Assembly: GCA_017617655.1 (NCBI GenBank)
Contig: JAFZVU010000008.1
Span: forward strand, 1 to 60,427
Direction: 5' to 3'
Length of the DNA stretch: 60,427 bases
Origin: Bacteroidales bacterium
GTDB lineage: Bacteria; Bacteroidota; Bacteroidia; Bacteroidales; UBA932
Part shown: one piece after another, positions 33,344 through 39,053 of the stretch
Numbering within the stretch: position 1 is the first letter of the stretch
Layout of the letters: each line of letters opens with the position of its first letter
The notes under the pieces: model-generated
Seen by the model: only the letters and a program-made list of their open reading frames with translations
What the model was told of the DNA's origin: nothing
Databases searched by the model: none
Made by a program: the position numbers and the translations under genes

Positions 33344-36334
33344 TTAATCGTTCTTTTTTATAATCGCTTTGCGGGACTGGCCGTCCACGTAAATGTAGAG
33401 CGGCTTGTCGAAGGCCACCATGCGCAGATACTCTCCGTCTTTTACGGCGGCCATCTTGTCCAGCTCCTCAAGGTTCAGCTTGCCTTCTCCGTGGCCTGGA
33501 TCGAGCGAGAGATAGCCCACGCCGAGGGAGGTCACGTTCTGGAAGAAATGGGTGCCCTGGCTGGCCTCTATGTTGAAATCGGGCAGCGCTGACTCGATTA
33601 TAACCCTGGCCTCTGAGATGTGGTCCCAGCGGACGGGCACTCCGAGCAGAGGGTCGGTAGAGCCCCAGCGGCCGGTGCCGATGAGGACATATTCCTCCTT
33701 GAGATCCTTGAGATATTTGTTGAAGCCTCTGAGTTCTTCCGCGATAGCCTCCGTATTGAGGGGGGAGAACTTGTCGAACTTCATGTAGATCACATGTTTG
33801 ATGTCGCTCATGAGACCGGTGCCGAGCGCCGATTCCGAGTACACTATAGCATCGCTGGTGTCTATCTTGCTCCAGTCGAGTTTCTTGGCTTCGTCGTTCT
33901 GGATGATGGGCCTTATCTGAAGCAGATAGAAGACAGGGGGTTCTCCCGGATTTACGTCCATGTTGACGGCGAACTCTATCTCTACGGGGCAGAGAAGTTC
34001 CTGCTCTCCTATCGCGAGGATGTCGCGGATAATCTCGGGAAGAGGGAATGAATTGTATTTGAGGATGCGGTTGAATGTTATCACCCTGAACGCAGACCCG
34101 AACGGAGCGGCCTCGCTGATGCGGTCGTTCAGGTAATCGTAATATGAACAGGTGTATTTCGCATTCCTGTATTTATCAGCATCAGCAGCCGATATGCGGG
34201 CTATGTTGACTGCATCGTTGGTGGAAGCCTTGAAGCTGTTGGGGTTCATGTCGAGCGCCATGATTTCCGTCTGGGCTTCCTGTACTGCCAGAGCCGGGGT
34301 CGACGTCTGCAGTACGTTGTCGGGATAAACCGGGCAGAAGCGGAGGCTCTTTTCTCCGTCCACCACAGCCTTGCCGAGACCCATCACTATGTTGCAGACT
34401 CCGTCTTCGCATTTCTCGTAGCCGATTGGATACATGTTGCGGGAGCGGGCCACGCCGGACAGAGTCGGGAAATAGTAGCCGTTGTCCTCGGTGCCGCAGA
34501 CTTTCTGGATCAGAACGGCCATCTTCTCTTCCGACAGCACGTTCTGGGTGGACTGGATGTATGCGCGTGAGGAAGCGTAGAAGACCGATGCATAGACGCT
34601 CTTGATGGCTCTGATGAGCATGCGGAGCATCTGGTCGTCGTCCTCGCAGCGGGGAATCATGTAGGTCGAATACACTCCGGCGAAGGGCTGGTAGTGCGAG
34701 TCTTCGAGTTTAGAAGACGAACGTACGGCGAGCGGCCTGGTACAGGTTACCACGAAGGCCTTCAACTGGCTGTACAGATAGGGCGGCACGACGCTGTTCA
34801 GGAATTCTGACAGTACGGAATCGTCGTCCATACCTTCGTCAAGTATGATGTTCCGCAAGCCGTTAAGGTTGAGGAAATCATCGAAACAGTCAGTGGCGAG
34901 CACCACGCTCCTCGGAATCATTATCCTTACGTTGGGATATTTGAAGTAGTGGTTGTGCTTTGCCAGCACGCCGTTCATGAAGGCAAGGCCGCGGGCCTTT
35001 CCTCCGATGGAGCCCTCTCCTATCCTGGCGAAGCTGATCGCGTCGCTGTAGTGCTTTTCGTCGAACTGGGCCACGATGCCCTGGCCGAGCATGCGGCGGT
35101 AGTCATGGAACAGTTTTACGAGAGACTTGCGGTGCTCCTCCGTAGATTCGAAATTGCTGCTGTTGATGCTGCGGAGCACTTTGGCCAGAGGGAAAAGACC
35201 TCTTGCGTACAGCCATTTAGAGAGCCTCATCTGGGACAGGTTGTATTCCAGCACATCGTCGGGCACTATCTTTATGAGCTCTTCCATCTGCTGGAGGTCG
35301 GCGGCATGGCCGAAGTCCATCAGCGAGCCCTGGGATTCGAACTGGAAATCTCCGAAGCAGAATTCTTTGAGGATATAGTGTCTGAGGCTTTCGAGCAGGG
35401 TCGGGGAATTCTTTGCGATGAAGCCCACGCCCATCTCGTCGGCCACCTGTTTGTATTCTGACTGGGAAGACTGCAGGATGACGGGCATCCAGGGGGTCTG
35501 GGCCTTGATTATCTTCACGATCTCGATGCCGGCGTCTTTCTTCTCGTCGTACACCTTGTCGCCCTTGTTTATTATCATACCGACGTCGGATATAACGCCG
35601 AGCAGGTTGTCCCTGTATTTGTTGTAGAGCTCGATACCTTCAGTCATGTTGGTGGCGAGCAGCACTTTCGGACGCGAGCGCTTGCGCATTATCTGCTGGT
35701 CTTCGTTGTAGGCATCTTTGATGGACTCGTGGTTCTGCAGCAGCAGGATGCGGTACAACTCTGAAAGGTAGCTGCTGTAGAAACGGATAGAGTCTTCAAT
35801 CAGCAGGATGGCCTGGACGCCGTTCTCAAGGATGTCGTTGGCTGCATTGAGCTTGTCCTCCATGAGCTTGATGATGGCGATGAGCAGGTCGGAGCTGCCG
35901 TGCCAGCAGAAGAAATTGTCAACTGCCGTGCTGGAAGTCTCATGGATCCTGTTATATACGGCTTTGGAAAAGCTTGACAGCACAACTACCGGCAGGCCCG
36001 GCCTGAGCGCCTTGATGTCTTCTGCAAAAGTGAATACGTCACCGTCCCCTCCTACGTTGAACATTGTAATCACACAGTCGAAATCGTCTTCTGACTTAAG
36101 ATGTGTAAGCGCATCTTCAGTATTTGTGACGTGTATGATAGTCGGAGGGTTGCTTATGTTGAGCTCGCTGTACTCACGGTTTATCTGGGTGTCGATATGA
36201 CCGTCCTCTTCGAGGATGTATTCGTCGTAGCTGCAGCAGACTAGAAGAATCTTGTGGATACGGTACTGCATCAGCTTATCTGGTTGTTGCTCAGAGAAGT
36301 TCAGATGTATGATATTGTCCAGTTCCATATTCAT
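33344..36334 (-). CDS. Receiver-like/PEP-synthase (PPDK N-terminal) fusion protein
   Basis: 996 residues from ATG 36334; the open frame also reaches a TTG at 36340. Region 1 (about 25-160) looks like a receiver domain without its acceptor Asp. Region 2 (about 175-325) keeps receiver residues: acidic pair ED at 180-181, Asp250 in ISDVGM, and Lys308 in FIAKNS. From about 430 comes the ATP-grasp domain of PEP synthase / pyruvate phosphate dikinase (ARIGEGSIGGKARGLAFM, RPLAVRSSSKLEDS). The phosphohistidine domain and the C-terminal TIM barrel are missing, so it is not a full PPDK. Reaction unknown; likely a nucleotide-driven phosphotransfer or regulator. Flanked by two glutamate dehydrogenases. 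Known as a conserved Bacteroidetes family without clear function (general knowledge). Confidence 0.8.
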   Translation of the reverse strand: MNMELDNIIHLNFSEQQPDKLMQYRIHKILLVCCSYDEYILEEDGHIDTQINREYSELNISNPPTIIHVTNTEDALTHLKSEDDFDCVITMFNVGGDGDVFTFAEDIKALRPGLPVVVLSSFSKAVYNRIHETSSTAVDNFFCWHGSSDLLIAIIKLMEDKLNAANDILENGVQAILLIEDSIRFYSSYLSELYRILLLQNHESIKDAYNEDQQIMRKRSRPKVLLATNMTEGIELYNKYRDNLLGVISDVGMIINKGDKVYDEKKDAGIEIVKIIKAQTPWMPVILQSSQSEYKQVADEMGVGFIAKNSPTLLESLRHYILKEFCFGDFQFESQGSLMDFGHAADLQQMEELIKIVPDDVLEYNLSQMRLSKWLYARGLFPLAKVLRSINSSNFESTEEHRKSLVKLFHDYRRMLGQGIVAQFDEKHYSDAISFARIGEGSIGGKARGLAFMNGVLAKHNHYFKYPNVRIMIPRSVVLATDCFDDFLNLNGLRNIILDEGMDDDSVLSEFLNSVVPPYLYSQLKAFVVTCTRPLAVRSSSKLEDSHYQPFAGVYSTYMIPRCEDDDQMLRMLIRAIKSVYASVFYASSRAYIQSTQNVLSEEKMAVLIQKVCGTEDNGYYFPTLSGVARSRNMYPIGYEKCEDGVCNIVMGLGKAVVDGEKSLRFCPVYPDNVLQTSTPALAVQEAQTEIMALDMNPNSFKASTNDAVNIARISAADADKYRNAKYTCSYYDYLNDRISEAAPFGSAFRVITFNRILKYNSFPLPEIIRDILAIGEQELLCPVEIEFAVNMDVNPGEPPVFYLLQIRPIIQNDEAKKLDWSKIDTSDAIVYSESALGTGLMSDIKHVIYMKFDKFSPLNTEAIAEELRGFNKYLKDLKEEYVLIGTGRWGSTDPLLGVPVRWDHISEARVIIESALPDFNIEASQGTHFFQNVTSLGVGYLSLDPGHGEGKLNLEELDKMAAVKDGEYLRMVAFDKPLYIYVDGQSRKAIIKKND

Positions 36335-36337
36335 CGG

Positions 36338-36345
36338 CAAAGGTA
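36338..36345 (-). promoter_or_regulatory. -7 motif abutting the receiver/PEP-synthase gene start
   Basis: Minus strand TACCTTTG, a perfect TAnnTTTG, only 3 nt before ATG 36334; if used, the mRNA would be almost leaderless. Confidence 0.25.
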
Positions 36346-36413
36346 AATATTTTTAAAAAATCGTATAAGTTGCTGTTTTTTTTGTAATTTCATGGAATGT
36401 ATTCAAATTATTA

Positions 36414-36421
36414 CAAAAATA
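36414..36421 (-). promoter_or_regulatory. Alternative -7 motif for the receiver/PEP-synthase gene
   Basis: Minus strand TATTTTTG, a perfect TAnnTTTG, in the AT-rich divergent gap, 79 nt before ATG 36334. No perfect motif seen for the opposite gdh gene. Confidence 0.35.
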
Positions 36422-36469
36422 CGGTAGTTAAGTGTAATTTATAAACAAAATCAAAAGTTATTAAATATC

Positions 36470-37813
36470 ATGAAAGTATCTGAGATAATGACCGCTCTTG
36501 AAAAAAAATACGGTCATGAGCAGGAATACCTGCAAGCAGTGCGCGAAGTGCTGGAATCTATCGAGGAAGTTTACAATCAACACCCTGAATTCGAGAAGGC
36601 CAAGATAGTTGAAAGGATAGTCGAGCCCGACAGGATTTTCACTTTCCGCGTCGTATGGGTTGACGACAAGGGTGAGGTCCAGACCAATCTGGGTTACCGC
36701 GTGCAGTTCAATGCTGCCATCGGTCCTTACAAGGGTGGCCTGCGTTTCCACAAGGCTGTGACTCCTTCTATGCTGAAGTTCCTGGGCTTCGAGCAGACTT
36801 TCAAGAATGCCCTGACTACTCTGCCTATGGGCGGCGGCAAGGGCGGCAGCGATTTCGATCCGAAAGGCAAGTCTGACGCCGAGATCATGCGTTTCTGCCA
36901 GGCCTTCATGCTCGAGCTCTGGCGCAACATCGGTCCTGACACTGATGTTCCGGCAGGCGACGTGGGTGTGGGCGGCCGCGAGATCGGCTATCTCACCGGC
37001 ATGTACAAGAAGCTTGCTCGCGAATACAACACCGGCGTGCTCACCGGCAAGGGTATGACATGGGGCGGCAGCATCCTGCGTCCCGAGGCTACCGGCTACG
37101 GCGCTCTGTATTTCACCAACCAGGTGCTCAAGACCGCTGGCAAGGACATCAAGGGCAAGACTATCGCTCTGAGCGGCTTCGGCAATGTTGCATGGGGCGC
37201 TGCCAAGAAGGCTACCGAGCTCGGTGCGAAGGTTGTCGCTATCTCTGGTCCTGACGGCGTATGCCACATTCCTGACGGCATCACCCAGGACATGATCGAT
37301 TATATGCTTGTCATGCGTTCTTCTAACCGCGACATAGTTTCTATGATGGCCGACAAGTTCCCGGACAAGGCGTTCTTCACTGCCGGCAAGAAGGCTTGGA
37401 GCATCAAATGCGACATCGCCCTCCCTTGCGCTTTCCAGAACGAGCTCACCGGCGAGGACGCCAAGGAACTGCTCGCCAACGGCACATGGTGCTGCTGCGA
37501 GGTTTCCAACATGGGTTGCCGTCCCGAGGCTATCCACGAGTTCCAGAAGGCGGGCATCCTCTTCGCTCCCGGCAAGGCTGTTAACGCCGGCGGCGTAGCC
37601 ACCTCAGGCCTTGAGATGACTCAGAATGCAAGCCACATCAGCTGGACCGCCGAAGAAGTCGACGCCAAGTTGCATCACATCATGTCGTCTATCCACGAGC
37701 AGTGCGTCAAGTACGGCCGCAGGCCCGACGGCACCATCGACTACGTCAAAGGCGCCAACATCGCCGGCTTCATGAAAGTCGCAACAGCGATGCTGGAGCA
37801 AGGCACGATCTAA
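36470..37813 (+). CDS. gdhB: Glutamate dehydrogenase, NAD-type motif (second copy)
   Basis: 447 residues, hexameric family I. Catalytic blocks match the first copy (GPYKGGLRFH, PMGGGKGGSDFDPKG, DTDVPAGDVGVGGREI). The dinucleotide loop is different: GFGNVAWGAAKKATELGA followed by SGPDG, the pattern of the NAD-dependent clostridial enzymes, in place of GSGNVAQ...SDSNG. In the segment that reads VEGANMPTT in gdhA it has CEVSNMGCRPEAI, an unusual change near the active site. This form usually works in glutamate breakdown. It is divergent from the receiver/PEP-synthase gene. The stop codon lies inside a perfect hairpin and a palindrome-rich region follows. Cofactor inferred from motif. Confidence 0.9.
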   Translation: MKVSEIMTALEKKYGHEQEYLQAVREVLESIEEVYNQHPEFEKAKIVERIVEPDRIFTFRVVWVDDKGEVQTNLGYRVQFNAAIGPYKGGLRFHKAVTPSMLKFLGFEQTFKNALTTLPMGGGKGGSDFDPKGKSDAEIMRFCQAFMLELWRNIGPDTDVPAGDVGVGGREIGYLTGMYKKLAREYNTGVLTGKGMTWGGSILRPEATGYGALYFTNQVLKTAGKDIKGKTIALSGFGNVAWGAAKKATELGAKVVAISGPDGVCHIPDGITQDMIDYMLVMRSSNRDIVSMMADKFPDKAFFTAGKKAWSIKCDIALPCAFQNELTGEDAKELLANGTWCCCEVSNMGCRPEAIHEFQKAGILFAPGKAVNAGGVATSGLEMTQNASHISWTAEEVDAKLHHIMSSIHEQCVKYGRRPDGTIDYVKGANIAGFMKVATAMLEQGTI

Positions 37814-37830
37814 TGCTGGCGCATTAGATC
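37807..37830 (+). repeat. Perfect 10-bp hairpin over the gdh stop codon
   Basis: GATCTAATGC (37807-37816) and GCATTAGATC (37821-37830) with loop TGGC. The TAA stop at 37811-37813 lies in the left arm. No T run follows. It may mark the edge of a palindromic insertion that supplied the end of the gene, or affect message stability. Confidence 0.6.
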
Positions 37831-37835
37831 GGCCT

Positions 37836-37974
37836 GGCTTACCCCCACCGCTTCGCGGAGCCCCCAAGGGGGCATATGCCGGTTTCTGCTTCGCAGAACC
37901 CGGGTGGCTCCGTGGCTCGTGTCCTTCGGACACATCCCACACTCCGCCACGCGGCTGCAGCCGCCCGGTAAGCC
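37836..37974 (+). ncRNA. Candidate structured RNA or REP-like domain with CUUCG hairpins
   Basis: A closing helix GGCTTACC (37836-37843) with GGTAAGCC (37967-37974) encloses at least five compact hairpins: CCGC-TTC-GCGG (37848-37858), GCCCCC-AA-GGGGGC (37860-37873), GGTTTCTGC-TTC-GCAGAACC (37881-37900, one bulge), GTGTCC-TTC-GGACAC (37919-37933) inside CGTGGC/GCCACG (37911-37916 with 37946-37951), and GCGGCTGCAGCCGC (37951-37964). Three loops read CTTCG on the plus strand, which gives very stable UUCG-type tetraloops in RNA. A terminator follows at 37994. It could be a 3' UTR or small RNA of the gdh transcript, or a cluster of repetitive extragenic palindromes. No Rfam family recognised. Confidence 0.4.
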
Positions 37975-37993
37975 TGAAATCCTAGCAACGCAA

Positions 37994-38023
37994 AAGACCC
38001 TCCGCCACTTTAGGAGGGTCTTC
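37994..38023 (+). terminator. Terminator after the palindromic domain
   Basis: AAGACCCTCC/GGAGGGTCTT stem, loop GCCACTTTA, then TTCTGTAT; near-identical in sequence to the terminator at 40863-40890. The T run is short. Confidence 0.6.
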
Positions 38024-38030
38024 TGTATCC

Positions 38031-38122
38031 ACTGCGGTAGGTCGGCAATTATTTGGACCACTTAACGCATTTTAGGCCTTTTTTGCGGTAGGTCCCACTA
38101 TTTCCGTCCGACCTACCGCAGT
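38031..38122. repeat. 92-bp inverted-repeat element (15-bp perfect arms)
   Basis: ACTGCGGTAGGTCGG (38031-38045) and CCGACCTACCGCAGT (38108-38122) are exact reverse complements. An internal direct copy TGCGGTAGGTC lies at 38084-38094. The interior is AT-rich with a TTTTTT run. No gene inside. Confidence 0.75.
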
Positions 38123-38128
38123 ATCTTT

Positions 38129-38398
38129 CGGCAAGCTCGCCCTAGCAGGCAAGAAGGGTCTGAGTGGGGCTGGCCGCCCACGGCTGCAGAGTGGGAGGTG
38201 CCTGCTGGATACGAGTTCTGCGTCAGCAGGACGAAGTAGACAGTAGGAGGGATTGGAGTGAGTGGCGCCGGCAGGCGCTAGCGGAGGCCGTGAGGGTGGC
38301 TTGTGCTGATAGCAGGCCGGAGCGGCGGAGGTTGAGGCGGAGCTCCACTCACGGAACCCCCGAAGACCCTTCTTGCCTGCGGAAGTGCGAGCTTGCCG
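38129..38398. repeat. 270-bp fold-back element with double perfect arms
   Basis: Outer arms CGGCAAGCTCGC (38129-38140) and GCGAGCTTGCCG (38387-38398), inner arms GCAGGCAAGAAGGGTCT (38145-38161) and AGACCCTTCTTGCCTGC (38364-38380); all exact, separated by 4 nt on the left and 6 nt on the right. Between them the plus strand is strongly G/A-rich and contains further hairpins such as CCTGCTG/CAGCAGG (38201-38207 with 38224-38230). No open frame of note. It could be a non-autonomous mobile element or a structured RNA. Confidence 0.75.
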
Positions 38399-38426
38399 CC
38401 ACCGACGGATGACTTGCCGTATTCAG

Positions 38427-38463
38427 TGCGGTTATACTGCTCAAATATGACAGATTAACCGCA
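38427..38463. repeat. Short inverted repeat with the TGCGGTTA motif
   Basis: TGCGGTTA (38427-38434) and TAACCGCA (38456-38463). The right arm belongs to GACAGATTAACCGCAG (38449-38464), repeated exactly at 38770-38785. Confidence 0.6.
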
Positions 38464-38521
38464 GTACTGCCAGCTATGGCGTCTGGTTTCCCATGGGGCA
38501 AGAGTGTCAGATATAGGTATA

Positions 38522-38740
38522 ATGAAAAAAGACCTTCAGAATTCCCTGACTGCACCGGGTGAATCCCAGCCGTTGGGCGCAACTGAAAGCCTTTCTGACA
38601 CAAAGTTACTGAACTTCTTTTATTTTGCAAATAATAGAAAACAGATAATGACTGGTAAGGAGTTCGAAATACTGGTAAAGGATAAAGATGTCCATACTCC
38701 GATAGGAGAAGTAGAGTTAGAGTCAAAACCAGTGAATTGA
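38522..38740 (+). CDS. Small hypothetical ORF in the palindrome-rich island
   Basis: 72 residues from ATG 38522 (MKKDLQNSLTAPGESQ), with an in-frame GTG at 38504. No family recognised, no signal peptide. The second half (GKEFEILVKDKDVHTPIGEV) is charged and could fold; it could also be a remnant of a longer gene broken by the repeats, since an internal ATG at 38648 would start there. Base composition is visibly more AT-rich than the surrounding palindromes. A longer open frame on the opposite strand (to 38349) cannot be excluded as the real one, but has no recognisable content either. Confidence 0.25.
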   Translation: MKKDLQNSLTAPGESQPLGATESLSDTKLLNFFYFANNRKQIMTGKEFEILVKDKDVHTPIGEVELESKPVN

Positions 38741-38771
38741 AACAGCAATCTACCGCACTGGATATAATAGA

Positions 38772-38984
38772 CAGATTAACCGCAGCCCGGCCGTGCAGAA
38801 GTGTGCGCCGAGTATGTGGCTCAGAATGCGTATAAGGGCGATGGATGGATCACACTGGCCTTTAAACAAGGGGTTTGAGCTGCTCATAGGCCCTGGAGGA
38901 CTCTCCAGAGGGGGTAGCCGGCGCACACTTTTGCACAAATGATTCCTTCTCGCATGCTTTGTTTATATCACTGCGGTTAGTCTG
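38772..38984. repeat. 213-bp MITE-like nested inverted repeat
   Basis: Outer arms CAGATTAACCGCAG (38772-38785) and CTGCGGTTAGTCTG (38971-38984) match at 13 of 14 positions; inner arms GTGCAGAAGTGTGCGCCG (38793-38810) and CGGCGCACACTTTTGCAC (38919-38936) match at 17 of 18. About 108 nt lie between the inner arms. No protein-coding content seen. It ends 69 nt before the next gene, so it may carry or disturb that gene's promoter. Confidence 0.7.
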
Positions 38985-39053
38985 CCAGCTGGATTTGCAG
39001 CTTTGCGGATAAATGAGTAAATTAGGCTATTAATCGCATAATAACCTGACACT

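Noticed and set aside
36461-37537. 358-codon ORF antisense to the second glutamate dehydrogenase
   Set aside because: Shadow of a conserved gene; composition mirrors it and no domain is seen.
38349-38726. 125-codon minus-strand ORF over the palindromic island
   Set aside because: No recognisable motif and it runs through the fold-back arm; kept only as an alternative to the small plus-strand ORF.
37807-38984. CRISPR array
   Set aside because: Repeats are inverted, differ in length and have no regular spacing or spacers.
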